Below, piece after piece: positions 39,719-49,849 of a stretch of DNA of 64,000 nucleotides. A program made the position numbers and the translations under genes. This DNA is from Enterobacter mori (GTDB lineage: Bacteria; Pseudomonadota; Gammaproteobacteria; Enterobacterales; Enterobacteriaceae), in assembly GCF_025244905.1 (NCBI RefSeq), contig NZ_CP104285.1:124001-188000 (forward strand), written 5' to 3'. The notes under the pieces were generated by a model, which did not search any database, had not been told where the DNA came from, and saw only the letters and a program-made list of their open reading frames with translations. Numbering within the stretch: the first letter of the stretch is position 1; each line of letters starts with the position of its first letter.

Positions 39719-42262
39719 TTGTACCTCTATATTGAGACTCTGAAACAGAGACTGGATGCCATAAATCAACTGCGCGTGGATCGCGCGCTTGCTGCCATGG
39801 GCCCTGCTTTCCAGCAGGTATACAGTCTGCTGCCGACATTATTGCACTATCACCATCCGCTGATGCCGGGTTACCTCGATGGTAACGTTCCCCAGGGCAT
39901 CTGCCTTTTCACGCCTGATGAAACCCAACAGCACTATCTGAACGAGCTGGAACTCTACCGCGGCATGCCACCTCAGGTTTCTCCGAAAGGTGAACTGCCC
40001 ATCACAGGCGTTTACTCTATGGGGAGTACCTCATCGGTAGGGCAAAGTTGTTCTTCTGACCTGGATATCTGGGTCTGCCATCAATCCTGGCTCGATAACG
40101 AAGAGCGCCAGCTGCTGCAGCGTAAATGCAGCCTGCTGGAGAGCTGGGCGGCGTCGCTCGGCGTGGAAGTGAGCTTCTTCCTGATTGATGAAAACCGTTT
40201 CCGCCATAACGAAAGCGGCAGTCTGGGTGGTGAAGACTGCGGCTCGACTCAGCACATCTTATTGCTGGATGAATTCTACCGTACTGCCGTTCGCCTCGCC
40301 GGGAAGCGTATTCTGTGGAATATGGTGCCGTGCGATGAAGAAGAGCATTACGACGATTACGTCATGTCGCTCTATTCGCAGGGTGTACTGACGCCAAACG
40401 AATGGCTGGATCTGGGCGGTCTCAGCTCTCTATCCGCTGAAGAGTACTTTGGCGCGAGCCTCTGGCAGCTTTATAAGAGCATCGACTCACCGTACAAAGC
40501 GGTGCTGAAAACGCTACTGCTGGAAGCCTATTCCTGGGAATACCCTACGCCACGTCTGCTGGCGAAAGACATCAAACAGCGTCTGCACGACGGGGAGATT
40601 GTCTCCTACGGGCTTGATGCCTACTGCATGATGCTGGAACGCGTTACCGAATACCTCAAAGCCATTGATGACACCACGCGTCTTGATCTGGTGCGTCGAT
40701 GTTTCTATCTCAAAGTCTGTGAAAAACTCAGCCGCGAACGCGCATGCGTTGGCTGGCGTCGTGAAGTGGTCAGTCAGTTAGTCAAAGAGTGGGGATGGGA
40801 CGAAGAGCGTCTGTCGATGCTCGACAACCGCGCCAACTGGAAAATCGACCAGGTGCGTGAAGCGCACAACGAACTGCTTGATGCCATGATGCAAAGCTAC
40901 CGTAACCTGATCCGCTTTGCCCGCCGCAACAACCTCAGCGTTTCCGCCAGCCCGCAGGACATCGGGGTGTTGACCCGTAAGCTGTACGCCGCATTTGAAG
41001 CGCTGCCGGGTAAAGTCACCCTGGTGAACCCGCAGATTTCACCTGACCTGTCAGAGCCGAACCTGACCTTTATCTTTGTGCCACCGGGCCGCGCAAACCG
41101 CACCGGGTGGTATCTGTACAACCGTGCCCCAAGCATGGATTCGATCATCAGCCATCAGCCGCTGGAGTATAACCGCTACCTGAACAAGCTGGTGGCCTGG
41201 GCCTGGTTTAACGGCCTGCTGACCTCGCGCACGCGCCTGTTTATCAAAGGCAACGAGGTGGTTGATTTGGCCAAGCTGCAGGAGATGGTCGCGGATGTGT
41301 CGCACCACTTCCCGCTGCGTCTGCCTGCGCCAACGCCAAAAGCGCTCTACAGCCCGTGCGAGATCCGCCATCTGGCGATCATCGTCAACCTGGAGTACGA
41401 CCCGACGGCGGCCTTCCGCAATCAGGTGGTCCATTTTGACTTCCGCAAGCTGGACGTCTTCAGCTTTGGCGAGCAGCAAAACTGCCTGGTGGGCAGCGTT
41501 GACCTGCTGTACCGCAACTCGTGGAACGAAGTGCGTACCCTGCACTTCAACGGCGAGCAGGCGATGATCGAAGCGCTGAAAACCATTCTTGGCAAGATGC
41601 ACCAGGACGCCGCGCCGCCGGACAGCGTCGAAGTGTTCTGCTACAGCCAGCACCTGCGTGGTTTGATTCGGACCCGCGTGCAGCAGCTGGTCTCTGAGTG
41701 CATCGAACTGCGTCTTTCCAGCACCCGTCACGAAACCGGGCGCTTTAAAGCGCTGCGCGTCTCCGGCCAGACCTGGGGGCTATTCTTCGAGCGCCTGAAC
41801 GTGTCGGTGCAGAAGCTGGAAAATGCCATCGAGTTCTACGGCGCGATTTCGCACAACAAGCTGCACGGCCTGTCGGTGCAGGTGGAAACCAACCATGTCA
41901 AACTGCCGCAGGTGGTGGATGGTTTTGCGAGTGAAGGGATTATTCAGTTCTTCTTCGAAGAGTCAGGCGAGGATGCCGGTTTCAATATCTACATCCTTGA
42001 TGAGACTAACCGCGCCGAGGTGTATCACCACTGTGAAGGCAGTAAAGAGGAGCTGGTGCGCGACGTCAGCCGCTTCTATTCCTCTTCGCATGACCGTTTT
42101 ACCTACGGCTCAAGCTTCATTAACTTCAACCTGCCGCAGTTCTATCAGATTGTGAACGTCGATGGTCGTACGCAGGTGATCCCGTTCCGGACCCAGGCCG
42201 TAACGCCTGCCGCGCCGGCTAATCAGGATACCGCGCCGCTGTTGCAGCAGTATTTCTCCTGA
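39719..42262 (+). CDS. cyaA: Class I adenylate cyclase
   Basis: Makes cAMP, activated through the phosphorylated glucose-specific PTS enzyme IIA. 847 residues. The N-terminal catalytic half has [19 protein letters not shown] near 100-118 (nucleotidyltransferase-type metal site with D-L-D); the C-terminal regulatory half ends in [13 protein letters not shown]. The start is TTG, as in E. coli, where the weak codon holds down CyaA levels; the N-terminus [20 protein letters not shown] matches. Confidence 0.97.
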   Translation: MYLYIETLKQRLDAINQLRVDRALAAMGPAFQQVYSLLPTLLHYHHPLMPGYLDGNVPQGICLFTPDETQQHYLNELELYRGMPPQVSPKGELPITGVYSMGSTSSVGQSCSSDLDIWVCHQSWLDNEERQLLQRKCSLLESWAASLGVEVSFFLIDENRFRHNESGSLGGEDCGSTQHILLLDEFYRTAVRLAGKRILWNMVPCDEEEHYDDYVMSLYSQGVLTPNEWLDLGGLSSLSAEEYFGASLWQLYKSIDSPYKAVLKTLLLEAYSWEYPTPRLLAKDIKQRLHDGEIVSYGLDAYCMMLERVTEYLKAIDDTTRLDLVRRCFYLKVCEKLSRERACVGWRREVVSQLVKEWGWDEERLSMLDNRANWKIDQVREAHNELLDAMMQSYRNLIRFARRNNLSVSASPQDIGVLTRKLYAAFEALPGKVTLVNPQISPDLSEPNLTFIFVPPGRANRTGWYLYNRAPSMDSIISHQPLEYNRYLNKLVAWAWFNGLLTSRTRLFIKGNEVVDLAKLQEMVADVSHHFPLRLPAPTPKALYSPCEIRHLAIIVNLEYDPTAAFRNQVVHFDFRKLDVFSFGEQQNCLVGSVDLLYRNSWNEVRTLHFNGEQAMIEALKTILGKMHQDAAPPDSVEVFCYSQHLRGLIRTRVQQLVSECIELRLSSTRHETGRFKALRVSGQTWGLFFERLNVSVQKLENAIEFYGAISHNKLHGLSVQVETNHVKLPQVVDGFASEGIIQFFFEESGEDAGFNIYILDETNRAEVYHHCEGSKEELVRDVSRFYSSSHDRFTYGSSFINFNLPQFYQIVNVDGRTQVIPFRTQAVTPAAPANQDTAPLLQQYFS

Positions 42263-42270
42263 TCCTTCTC

Positions 42271-42346
42271 GCCGGGTGGCGCTAACGCTTACCCGGCCTA
42301 CGGTTCGAGCCGTTGTAGGCCCGGTAAGGCGTAGCCGCCACCGGGC
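42271..42346. repeat. BIME: two inverted REP elements
   Basis: Two copies of the window's REP family in opposite orientation (42271-42301 and 42315-42346) around a short spacer, between the convergent ends of cyaA and cyaY. The pair can form either two small hairpins or one large one. Confidence 0.85.
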
Positions 42347-42353
42347 AACAAAA

Positions 42354-42674
42354 CTACCTGAAACGCACTGCCTCACCCGCCTGCGCGGTCGCCGCCTGCT
42401 CCAGCAGATCCCAGAACGTTTCGCCGCTGCGGTCGCACACCCACTCATCACCCTTCAGATCGAAGTGATAGCCGCCCTGTTTAGCCGCCAGCCACACCTG
42501 GTGAAGCGGCTCCTGGCGGTTAATAATAATTTTGCTGCCGTTTTCAAAGCTTAAGGTCAGAATACCGCCGTTGATTTCACAATCGATATCGCTGTCGCCG
42601 TCCCAGTCGTCCAGGCGCTCTTCGATGGTCATCCACAGGGTGTCGGCAAGGCGATGGAATTCACTGTCGTTCAT
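42354..42674 (-). CDS. cyaY: Iron-sulfur cluster assembly protein CyaY (frataxin)
   Basis: Bacterial frataxin, 106 residues, that binds iron and modulates IscS-driven Fe-S assembly. The acidic first helix [13 protein letters not shown] near 20-32 carries the iron-binding residues, followed by the beta-sheet [20 protein letters not shown] and [18 protein letters not shown]. Convergent with cyaA, divergent from lptM. Confidence 0.97.
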   Translation of the reverse strand: MNDSEFHRLADTLWMTIEERLDDWDGDSDIDCEINGGILTLSFENGSKIIINRQEPLHQVWLAAKQGGYHFDLKGDEWVCDRSGETFWDLLEQAATAQAGEAVRFR

Positions 42675-42809
42675 GGTTTTGTTCCTGTTTTTCGTGATGG
42701 CGGCAGTATAACGCTAAATAATTCCCGTTGCAGGAAAGCGGCAAACTCTTGCTTTTGTGTCTTCTCCTGCGATGATAGAAACAGATTTGAACTTACGAGC
42801 AACTTGATA

Positions 42810-43013
42810 ATGAAAAACGTCTTCCGAACGCTTGCCGTTCTCATCACGCTGTTTAGCCTGACTGGTTGTGGACTGAAAGGGCCGCTGTACTTCCCGCCAG
42901 AGGATAAGAACGCACCACCGCCAACGAAACCGGTGCAAAGCGGCATTGAGTCGACTACGCCAGATACTAACGATCGTGGCGATAACGGTGGCCCGACTCA
43001 GGTTAATCTCTGA
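42810..43013 (+). CDS. lptM: LPS translocon maturation lipoprotein LptM
   Basis: 67-residue lipoprotein (formerly yifL). Signal peptide ends in the lipobox LTGC with lipidated Cys20; then GLKGPLYFPPEDKN and a low-complexity Pro/Thr tail. The N-terminal lipid-anchored part is reported to bind LptDE and help its disulfides mature. A longer upstream frame has no support; ATG at 42810 gives the signal peptide directly. Upstream of dapF by 36 bases, as in E. coli. Confidence 0.93.
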   Translation: MKNVFRTLAVLITLFSLTGCGLKGPLYFPPEDKNAPPPTKPVQSGIESTTPDTNDRGDNGGPTQVNL

Positions 43014-43049
43014 CAGATTACGTTCTGTACCCGCGCAATGGAGCAAATG

Positions 43050-43874
43050 ATGCAGTTCTCTAAAATGCATGGCCTTGGCAACGATTTTATGGTCGTCGAC
43101 GCGGTAACGCAGAATGTGTTTTTCTCCCCGGAACTGATCCGCCGCCTGGCGGACCGGCACGTGGGCGTGGGGTTCGATCAGCTGCTGGTGGTCGAGCCGC
43201 CTTACGATCCCGATCTTGATTTCCACTACCGCATTTTCAACGCTGACGGCAGCGAAGTTAACCAGTGTGGCAACGGCGCGCGCTGTTTTGCCCGCTTTGT
43301 CCGCCTGAAAGGTCTGACCAACAAGCGCGATATTCGCGTCAGTACGGCGAACGGCCGTATGGTGCTCAGCGTGACCGATGACGAGCTGGTACGCGTGAAT
43401 ATGGGCGAGCCAAACTTCGAGCCTTCCGCCGTACCGTTCCGCGCAAACAAAGCGGAAAAGACCTATATTATGCGTGCGGCCGAGCAGACAGTATTGTGCG
43501 GCGTCGTCTCGATGGGTAACCCTCACTGTGTGATTCAGGTTGATGATGTGCAAACCGCCGCGGTTGAAACGCTCGGTCCGGTGCTGGAAAGCCACGAACG
43601 TTTCCCGGAGCGCGCGAACATCGGCTTTATGCAGGTGGTGAAGCGTGAGCACATCCGTCTGCGGGTTTACGAGCGCGGCGCGGGCGAAACCCAGGCCTGC
43701 GGAAGCGGTGCCTGTGCTGCAGTTGCTGTGGGCATCTCTCAGGGGTTACTGGCAGAAGAGGTTCGCGTGGAATTACCGGGCGGTCGGCTTGATATCGCCT
43801 GGAAAGGACCGGGTCATCCACTGTATATGACGGGCCCGGCGACACATGTTTATGACGGGTTTATCCATCTATGA
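43050..43874 (+). CDS. dapF: Diaminopimelate epimerase
   Basis: Converts LL- to meso-diaminopimelate for peptidoglycan and lysine. 274 residues. The two catalytic cysteines sit in [11 protein letters not shown] (Cys73) and [13 protein letters not shown] (Cys217). Three ATGs lie close together; the one at 43050 has GGAG six bases before it and gives the E. coli start [10 protein letters not shown]. Its TGA overlaps the yigA ATG. Confidence 0.97.
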   Translation: MQFSKMHGLGNDFMVVDAVTQNVFFSPELIRRLADRHVGVGFDQLLVVEPPYDPDLDFHYRIFNADGSEVNQCGNGARCFARFVRLKGLTNKRDIRVSTANGRMVLSVTDDELVRVNMGEPNFEPSAVPFRANKAEKTYIMRAAEQTVLCGVVSMGNPHCVIQVDDVQTAAVETLGPVLESHERFPERANIGFMQVVKREHIRLRVYERGAGETQACGSGACAAVAVGISQGLLAEEVRVELPGGRLDIAWKGPGHPLYMTGPATHVYDGFIHL

Positions 43875-44578
43875 AACAACCAGGGGAAGAACTGCAGGAA
43901 ATAATGACGGAACTGGATGACAGCGCTGTTGTTGATTATCTGCTGAACAATCCTGAGTTTTTTATCCGTAATGCACGCGTCGTTGAACAGATGCGCGTAC
44001 CGCATCCGGTTCGTGAGACCGTGTCGCTGGTCGAATGGCACATGGCGCGCTCGCGCAAGCACATCAATCAGCTTGAAGAGAACATGACGCTGCTCATGGA
44101 GCAGGCTAACAATAACGAAAGCCTGTTTTATCGTCTGCTGCACCTGCAGGCACGTCTGGCCTCGGCGCACAGCCTTGAAGAGTTCCTCAGCCGCTTCCAC
44201 CGCTGGGCGCGTGAGCTTGGGCTGGCAGGTGCGACGATTCGCCTGTTCCCGGACCGCTGGCGCATTGGTGCACCGTCTGGCTTTACCCATCTGGCGCTGA
44301 GCCGCCAGGCGTTTGAGCCGCTGCGCATTCAGCGTCTGGGCCATGAGCACCACTATCTGGGGCCGCTAAACGGGCCTGAGCTGCTGGTGGTATTACCGGA
44401 CGCTAAAGCGATTGGCTCGGTGGCGATGTCGCTGATGGGGCGCGACGGCGATCTGGGCGTGATGTTATTTACCAGCCGTGACGCGCATCATTATGAGCAG
44501 GGCCAGGGTACGCACCTGCTGCAGGAAATCGCCCTGATGCTGCCTGAGCTGCTGGAGCGCTGGATTGAGCGCGTATGA
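43871..44578 (+). CDS. yigA: DUF484 family protein YigA
   Basis: 235 residues, function not established. Helical N-terminus ([20 protein letters not shown], then a coiled stretch about 55-85) followed by a GAF-like domain (about 85-225) with [15 protein letters not shown] near 196-210. It overlaps dapF (ATGA) and xerC (ATGA), so it is made together with the recombinase; a DUF484-xerC link is widely conserved in gamma-proteobacteria. Confidence 0.93.
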   Translation: MKQPGEELQEIMTELDDSAVVDYLLNNPEFFIRNARVVEQMRVPHPVRETVSLVEWHMARSRKHINQLEENMTLLMEQANNNESLFYRLLHLQARLASAHSLEEFLSRFHRWARELGLAGATIRLFPDRWRIGAPSGFTHLALSRQAFEPLRIQRLGHEHHYLGPLNGPELLVVLPDAKAIGSVAMSLMGRDGDLGVMLFTSRDAHHYEQGQGTHLLQEIALMLPELLERWIERV

Positions 44579-45474
44579 CAGAGCCACTCGCCGCTGACGT
44601 CACGCGCTTTCTGCGCTATCTGGGCGTGGAACGTCAGCTCAGCCCCATAACGCTGCTTAACTATCAGCGTCAGCTTGATGCCATCATCCAGATTGCCGAC
44701 GAGATCGGCCTGAAAAGCTGGCAACAATGTGATGCTGCCACGGTGCGCGGGTTCGTTGTGCGTAGCCGTAAAAAAAACCTCAGTCCGGCGAGCCTGGCGC
44801 TCAGGCTTTCCGCCCTGCGCAGTTTCTTCGACTGGCTGGTGAGCCAGGGCGGTTTAAAAGCCAACCCGGCGAAGGGGATCGCCACGCCAAAAGCCCCCCG
44901 GCATCTGCCGAAAAATATCGACGTCGACGACGTAAACCGCCTGCTGGATATCGATCTCAACGATCCGCTGGCCGTGCGCGACCGCGCGATGCTGGAGGTG
45001 ATGTACGGTGCGGGCCTGCGTCTCTCTGAACTGGTGAACCTCGATTTAAAGCATCTCGATCTGGAATCCGGCGAAGTGTGGGTAATGGGCAAGGGCAGCA
45101 AAGAGCGCCGTCTGCCGATTGGCCGCAACGCGGTTTCCTGGATTGAGCACTGGCTGGATCTGCGCGGGCTGTTTGGCGCAGAGGAGAATGCGCTGTTCCT
45201 GTCGAAACTCGGCAAACGGATCTCGGCGCGTAACGTGCAGAAGCGATTTGCGGAGTGGGGCATCAGGCAGGGGCTGAACAGCCATGTTCACCCGCACAAG
45301 CTGCGCCACTCGTTCGCCACCCACATGCTGGAATCCAGCGGCGATCTGCGTGGCGTGCAGGAACTGCTTGGCCACGCAAATCTGTCGACCACTCAAATCT
45401 ATACCCACTTAGACTTCCAGCACCTTGCCTCGGTGTATGACGCGGCGCATCCACGCGCCAAACGGGGGAAATAA
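44575..45474 (+). CDS. xerC: Site-specific tyrosine recombinase XerC
   Basis: With XerD resolves chromosome dimers at dif at the septum and multimers of some plasmids. 299 residues. N-terminal SAM-like core-binding domain (about 1-90), catalytic domain with Arg in GAGLRLSEL near 148, Lys in [11 protein letters not shown] near 172, [20 protein letters not shown] near 240-260, and nucleophile Tyr in [11 protein letters not shown] near 275. Overlaps both neighbours (yigA by 4 bases, yigB by 1). Confidence 0.97.
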   Translation: MTEPLAADVTRFLRYLGVERQLSPITLLNYQRQLDAIIQIADEIGLKSWQQCDAATVRGFVVRSRKKNLSPASLALRLSALRSFFDWLVSQGGLKANPAKGIATPKAPRHLPKNIDVDDVNRLLDIDLNDPLAVRDRAMLEVMYGAGLRLSELVNLDLKHLDLESGEVWVMGKGSKERRLPIGRNAVSWIEHWLDLRGLFGAEENALFLSKLGKRISARNVQKRFAEWGIRQGLNSHVHPHKLRHSFATHMLESSGDLRGVQELLGHANLSTTQIYTHLDFQHLASVYDAAHPRAKRGK

Positions 45475-46190
45475 TGCGTTTTTACCGCCCACTCGGTCAG
45501 ATCTCAGCCCTGACGTTTGACCTTGATGACACTCTTTATGACAACCGCGAGGTGATCCTGCGTACCGAGCAGGCGTCGCTGGCGTTTGTGCAGAACTACC
45601 ATCCCGCGCTGAAGGCGATGCAGAACAAGGACTTCCAGAAGCTGCGTCAGTCCCTGCGGGAGACCGAGCCGGAGATTTACCACGACGTGACCGAATGGCG
45701 TCGTCGTGCGGTTGAGCAGGCGATGCTCAACGCGGGCCTGAGCGTACAGGACGCGGCCATCGGTGCCGAAGCGGCAATGGAAAACTTCGCCAAATGGCGC
45801 AGCCGTATCGACGTGCCGCAGGAGACCCACGACACGCTGGCGAAGCTTGCCGAAAAGTGGCCGCTGGTGGCCATCACTAACGGTAACGCCCAGCCTGAGC
45901 TGTTTGGTCTCGGCGATTACTTTGAGTTCGTGCTGCGCGCGGGCCCGCACGGGCGCTCGAAGCCGTTCAGCGATATGTACCATCTGGCAGCGGAAAAAAT
46001 GAACCTGCCGCTCGGTGAAATATTGCACGTGGGCGACGATCTGACCACGGACGTAGCGGGTGCCATTCGCTGCGGCATGCAGGCCTGCTGGATCAAGCCG
46101 GAAAACGCCGACCTGATGATCACGCAGGATAGCCGTCTTCTGCCGCACGTGGAAATTTCACGGTTGGCATCCCTCACGACGCTGATATAA
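45474..46190 (+). CDS. yigB: HAD-family FMN / 5-amino-6-(5-phosphoribitylamino)uracil phosphatase YigB
   Basis: 238 residues, haloacid-dehalogenase fold. Motif [12 protein letters not shown] near 16-26, motif II ITNGNAQ near 124-130, motif III lysine in [10 protein letters not shown] near 158-167, motif [15 protein letters not shown] near 183-195. The E. coli protein dephosphorylates FMN and a riboflavin precursor. Last gene of dapF-yigA-xerC-yigB before the uvrD promoter. Confidence 0.94.
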   Translation: MRFYRPLGQISALTFDLDDTLYDNREVILRTEQASLAFVQNYHPALKAMQNKDFQKLRQSLRETEPEIYHDVTEWRRRAVEQAMLNAGLSVQDAAIGAEAAMENFAKWRSRIDVPQETHDTLAKLAEKWPLVAITNGNAQPELFGLGDYFEFVLRAGPHGRSKPFSDMYHLAAEKMNLPLGEILHVGDDLTTDVAGAIRCGMQACWIKPENADLMITQDSRLLPHVEISRLASLTTLI

Positions 46191-46202
46191 TCACCAGTAA
46201 TA

Positions 46203-46218
46203 TTGTATAAATTACCAG
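46203..46218 (+). promoter_or_regulatory. Probable LexA box of uvrD
   Basis: TTGTATAAATTACCAG agrees at 12 of 16 positions with the E. coli uvrD SOS box (CTGTATATATACCCAG, from memory) and lies at the same place, upstream of uvrD. It departs from CTG-N10-CAG at the first base, so it may be a weak site. Confidence 0.6.
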
Positions 46219-46230
46219 GGTTTTTCAGTT

Positions 46231-46260
46231 GTAGGCCCGGTAAGCGAAGCGCCACCGGGC
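46231..46260. repeat. REP element in the uvrD upstream region
   Basis: GTAGGCCCGGTAAGCGAAGC followed by GCCACCGGGC, a slightly shortened copy of the family. Unusually for a REP, it lies between a promoter/operator region (LexA-like box at 46203) and a start codon (46298), so it may be in the uvrD 5' untranslated region. Confidence 0.8.
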
Positions 46261-46297
46261 GTTTTGCTCTGTTCCTGAATACTATGTGACGGTGCCA

Positions 46298-48460
46298 ATG
46301 GACGTTTCTTACCTGCTCGACAGCCTTAATGACAAACAGCGTGAAGCCGTAGCGGCCTCGCGCACCAATATGCTGGTGCTGGCTGGAGCGGGCAGTGGAA
46401 AGACGCGCGTGCTGGTTCACCGTATCGCCTGGCTGCAGAGCGTGGAAAATTGCTCGCCGTACTCCATCATGGCGGTCACGTTTACCAACAAGGCGGCGGC
46501 AGAGATGCGCCACCGTATCGCACAGCTGATGGGCACCAGCCAGGGCGGCATGTGGGTCGGCACCTTCCACGGCCTGGCGCACCGCCTGCTGCGCGCGCAC
46601 CATATGGACGCCAACCTGCCGCAGGATTTCCAGATCCTCGACAGCGAAGACCAGCTCCGTCTGCTCAAACGTCTTATTAAGGCGATGAACCTTGACGAGA
46701 AGCAGTGGCCACCGCGTCAGGCGATGTGGTACATCAACGGTCAGAAAGACGAAGGGCTGCGCCCGCACCACATTCAGAGCTTCGGCAACCCGGTCGAGCA
46801 GACCTGGCAGAACGTCTACAAGGCCTATCAGGAAGCGTGCGATCGCGCCGGTCTGGTGGATTTCGCCGAGCTGCTGCTGCGCGCCCACGAGCTGTGGCTC
46901 AACAAGCCGCACATCCTGCAGCACTATCGTGAACGCTTCACCAATATCCTGGTGGACGAGTTCCAGGACACCAACAACATCCAGTATGCGTGGATCCGCC
47001 TGCTGGCCGGTGATACCGGCAAGGTAATGATCGTAGGCGATGACGACCAGTCGATCTACGGCTGGCGCGGGGCGCAGGTGGAGAACATCCAGCGCTTCCT
47101 CAAGGACTTCCCCGGCGCACAAACTATCCGCCTGGAGCAGAACTACCGCTCGACGAACAACATCCTTAGCGCGGCTAACGCCCTGATCGAAAACAACAAC
47201 GGGCGTTTGGGTAAAAAACTGTGGACCGACGGCGTCGACGGCGAACCGATTTCGATTTACTGCGCCTTCAACGAACTCGACGAAGCGCGCTTCGTGGTGA
47301 ACCGCATCAAAACCTGGCAGGACAACGGCGGCGCGCTGGAGCAGTGCGCCATTCTCTACCGCAGCAACGCCCAGTCGCGCGTGCTGGAAGAGGCGCTGCT
47401 GCAGGTGAGCATGCCCTACCGCATTTACGGCGGTATGCGCTTCTTCGAACGTCAGGAGATCAAAGATGCGCTCTCGTATCTGCGCCTGATCGCCAACCGC
47501 AACGACGATGCGGCGTTTGAGCGCGTGGTGAACACGCCGACGCGCGGCATCGGTGACCGCACGCTGGACGTGGTGCGTCAGGCTTCGCGCGACCGCCAGC
47601 TTACGCTCTGGCAGGCTTGCCGCGAGCTGCTGCAGGAAAAAGCGCTCGCCGGACGTGCTGCCAGCGCATTACAGCGCTTCCTCGAACTGATTGACGCCCT
47701 GGCGCAGGAAACAGCCGATATGCCGCTGCACGTGCAGACCGACCGGGTGATTAAAGACTCCGGCCTGCGCATCATGTACGAGCAGGAAAAAGGCGAGAAG
47801 GGACAGACCCGTATTGAGAACTTAGAGGAACTGGTGACGGCAACGCGCCAGTTCAGCTACAACGAAGAAGACGAAGACCTCATGCCATTGCAGGCGTTTC
47901 TCTCCCACGCCGCGCTGGAAGCGGGCGAAGGGCAGGCGGACACCTGGCAGGATGCGGTTCAGCTGATGACCCTGCACTCCGCCAAAGGTCTGGAGTTCCC
48001 GCAGGTGTTTATCGTTGGGATGGAAGAGGGGATGTTCCCGAGCCAGATGTCGCTGGATGAAGGCGGGCGTCTGGAAGAAGAGCGTCGTCTGGCCTACGTG
48101 GGCGTGACGCGAGCGATGCAAAAGCTGACGCTGACCTACGCCGAAACCCGCCGTTTATACGGCAAAGAGGTTTATCACCGTCCGTCCCGCTTCATCGGTG
48201 AGCTGCCGGAAGAGTGCGTGGAAGAGGTGCGTCTGCGGGCAAGCATCAGCCGTCCGGTCAACCATCAGCGTATGGGTTCACCCATCGCTGAAACCGATAC
48301 TGGCTACAAGCTGGGCCAGCGCGTGCGTCATTCGAAATTTGGTGAAGGCACCATCGTGAACCTCGAAGGTAGCGGTGAACACAGCCGCTTACAGGTGGCG
48401 TTCCAGGGCCAGGGGATCAAATGGCTGGTGGCGGCTTACGCCAGGCTGGAAACGGTGTAA
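46298..48460 (+). CDS. uvrD: DNA helicase II UvrD
   Basis: 3'-5' SF1A helicase of nucleotide excision and mismatch repair, also acting on stalled RNA polymerase. 720 residues, the E. coli length. Walker A GAGSGKT at 30-36, motif II VDEFQDTNNIQY near 220-231, [54 protein letters not shown]. The C-terminal Tudor-like domain (about 665-720, YKLGQRVRHSKFGEGTIVNL) binds RNA polymerase/UvrB. ATG at 46298 gives MDVSYLLDSL; a GTG four codons upstream is in frame. Confidence 0.98.
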   Translation: MDVSYLLDSLNDKQREAVAASRTNMLVLAGAGSGKTRVLVHRIAWLQSVENCSPYSIMAVTFTNKAAAEMRHRIAQLMGTSQGGMWVGTFHGLAHRLLRAHHMDANLPQDFQILDSEDQLRLLKRLIKAMNLDEKQWPPRQAMWYINGQKDEGLRPHHIQSFGNPVEQTWQNVYKAYQEACDRAGLVDFAELLLRAHELWLNKPHILQHYRERFTNILVDEFQDTNNIQYAWIRLLAGDTGKVMIVGDDDQSIYGWRGAQVENIQRFLKDFPGAQTIRLEQNYRSTNNILSAANALIENNNGRLGKKLWTDGVDGEPISIYCAFNELDEARFVVNRIKTWQDNGGALEQCAILYRSNAQSRVLEEALLQVSMPYRIYGGMRFFERQEIKDALSYLRLIANRNDDAAFERVVNTPTRGIGDRTLDVVRQASRDRQLTLWQACRELLQEKALAGRAASALQRFLELIDALAQETADMPLHVQTDRVIKDSGLRIMYEQEKGEKGQTRIENLEELVTATRQFSYNEEDEDLMPLQAFLSHAALEAGEGQADTWQDAVQLMTLHSAKGLEFPQVFIVGMEEGMFPSQMSLDEGGRLEEERRLAYVGVTRAMQKLTLTYAETRRLYGKEVYHRPSRFIGELPEECVEEVRLRASISRPVNHQRMGSPIAETDTGYKLGQRVRHSKFGEGTIVNLEGSGEHSRLQVAFQGQGIKWLVAAYARLETV

Positions 48461-48507
48461 CTTTCAGAAAAATATCATTATTTTGTAATAATCTGCTAAC
48501 CTTATAG

Positions 48508-48534
48508 GCTGAAGGTCAATTAATGCCCTTCAGC
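48508..48534 (+). promoter_or_regulatory. Hairpin burying the leader-ORF ribosome site, corA leader
   Basis: GCTGAAGG (48508-48515) and CCTTCAGC (48527-48534) form a perfect 8-pair stem with an 11-base loop. The left arm contains the AAGG Shine-Dalgarno of the leader ORF, and its ATG (48523-48525) is in the loop. Folding would block initiation, so the structure can act as a translational switch. Confidence 0.6.
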
Positions 48535-48666
48535 GTTCCGTTGCGTGTTGACGCCACAGTTACTGCTGGCGTAACATGCGCGCACGATTACGCTAAGAGG
48601 ACATTCGCCTTGGACACACCCAGTAGATACTGGCTCAATTCCCTGTCATCCAGGAACAACTCCTAA
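48523..48666 (+). CDS. Candidate leader ORF upstream of corA (corL-like)
   Basis: 47 codons, starting MPFSVPLRVDATVTAGVTCA and ending in NSLSSRNNS, between uvrD and corA. A Shine-Dalgarno (GAAGG) sits 7 bases before the ATG. Salmonella corA has a translated leader ORF (corL) that governs Rho-dependent termination in the corA leader; this frame is in the right place, but I cannot confirm sequence identity with CorL. The peptide has no recognisable domain. The rest of the 356-base gap to corA holds no other credible ORF, only short frames such as ATG-5 codons at 48578. Confidence 0.45.
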   Translation: MPFSVPLRVDATVTAGVTCAHDYAKRTFALDTPSRYWLNSLSSRNNS

Positions 48667-48816
48667 GGCTATCTCCTCTTGCTGATGGCCTTAGTGGTTG
48701 TCAGCGACTGCATTATCCCCGTCGCGCTGAGTCAGGCTGTTTAATGGTCTGAAACCCAAATTGTTTCTGTGTGCCCACCGAACTGTCCGATATTTTTTGC
48801 ATTGGGAGTCCCGGTC

Positions 48817-49767
48817 ATGTTGAGCGCATTTCAACTCGAAAATAACCGACTGACTCGGCTTGAAGCCGAAGAGTCACAGCCCCTCGTGGATGCCGTATGG
48901 GTGGATCTGGTCGAGCCGGACGACGATGAGCGCCTTCGCGTACAATCTGAGCTGGGGCAAAGCCTGGCAACGCGTCCTGAACTGGAAGACATCGAAGCGT
49001 CCGCACGTTTTTTTGAAGATGAAGACGGTCTGCACATCCACTCCTTCTTCTTCTTTGAAGACGCTGATGACCACGCGGGTAACTCCACCGTGGCGTTTAC
49101 CATCCGTGATGGTCGTCTGTTTACCCTGCGCGAGCGCGAACTGCCTGCGTTTCGTCTCTACCGCATGCGCGCCCGTAGCCAGGCGATGGTGGACGGTAAT
49201 GCTTACGAGCTGCTGCTCGATCTGTTCGAAACCAAAATTGAACAGCTGGCGGACGAAATTGAGAACATCTACAGCGATCTCGAAAAGCTGAGCCGCGTGA
49301 TCATGGAAGGCCATCAGGGCGACGAATATGACGAAGCGCTTTCGACGCTGGCGGAGCAGGAAGATATCGGCTGGAAAGTGCGTTTGTGTCTGATGGATAC
49401 CCAGCGTGCGCTGAACTTCCTGGTGCGTAAAGCACGTCTGCCGGGCGGTCAGCTGGAGCAGGCGCGTGAGATCTTACGAGATATCGAATCCCTGCTGCCG
49501 CACAACGAATCCCTGTTCCAGAAGGTGAACTTCCTGATGCAGGCGGCGATGGGCTTTATCAACATCGAGCAGAACCGCATCATCAAGATCTTCTCGGTGG
49601 TATCCGTGGTGTTCCTGCCGCCGACGCTGGTGGCATCCAGCTATGGGATGAACTTTGAGTTTATGCCGGAGCTGAGGTGGAGCTTTGGTTACCCGGGGGC
49701 GATTATCTTCATGATCCTCGCGGGGCTGGCGCCGTATCTCTATTTCAAGCGCCGGAACTGGCTGTAA
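48817..49767 (+). CDS. corA: Magnesium/cobalt/nickel transporter CorA
   Basis: Pentameric Mg2+ channel of the inner membrane. 316 residues from the ATG at 48817 ([16 protein letters not shown]), the E. coli length; a 16-codon upstream extension is not supported. Acidic cytoplasmic domain (about 1-250) with a long stalk helix, then two C-terminal membrane segments (about 258-280 and 292-312) joined by the signature [15 protein letters not shown] at 48804 region precedes the start. Confidence 0.97.
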   Translation: MLSAFQLENNRLTRLEAEESQPLVDAVWVDLVEPDDDERLRVQSELGQSLATRPELEDIEASARFFEDEDGLHIHSFFFFEDADDHAGNSTVAFTIRDGRLFTLRERELPAFRLYRMRARSQAMVDGNAYELLLDLFETKIEQLADEIENIYSDLEKLSRVIMEGHQGDEYDEALSTLAEQEDIGWKVRLCLMDTQRALNFLVRKARLPGGQLEQAREILRDIESLLPHNESLFQKVNFLMQAAMGFINIEQNRIIKIFSVVSVVFLPPTLVASSYGMNFEFMPELRWSFGYPGAIIFMILAGLAPYLYFKRRNWL

Positions 49768-49773
49768 AAATCT

Positions 49774-49803
49774 GGCGGGTGGCGCTGCGCTTACCCGCCC
49801 TAC
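49774..49803. repeat. REP element after corA
   Basis: GGCGGGTGGCGCTGCGCTTA followed by CCCGCCCTAC: member of the same REP family in the opposite orientation, in the convergent corA/rarD gap, where it is followed by a different hairpin repeat. Confidence 0.8.
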
Positions 49804-49810
49804 GATCGAA

Positions 49811-49846
49811 CTCCCTCTCCTGTGGGAGAGGGTTGGGGTGAGGGCA
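49811..49846. repeat. CCCTCTCC hairpin repeat between corA and rarD
   Basis: CCCTCTCC-TGTG-GGAGAGGG is a perfect 8-pair stem with a four-base loop, followed by TTGGGGTGAGGGCA. I recognise this as a dispersed intergenic repeat common in Enterobacter, Klebsiella and related genomes, distinct from REP. It lies just before the rarD stop and may act as a transcript end for both convergent genes. Confidence 0.75.
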
Positions 49847-49849
49847 ACA

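Noticed and set aside
45917..47122. 401-codon minus-strand frame across yigB and uvrD
   Set aside because: It would cross the LexA-like box and REP element and is antisense to two certain genes; no recognisable domain.
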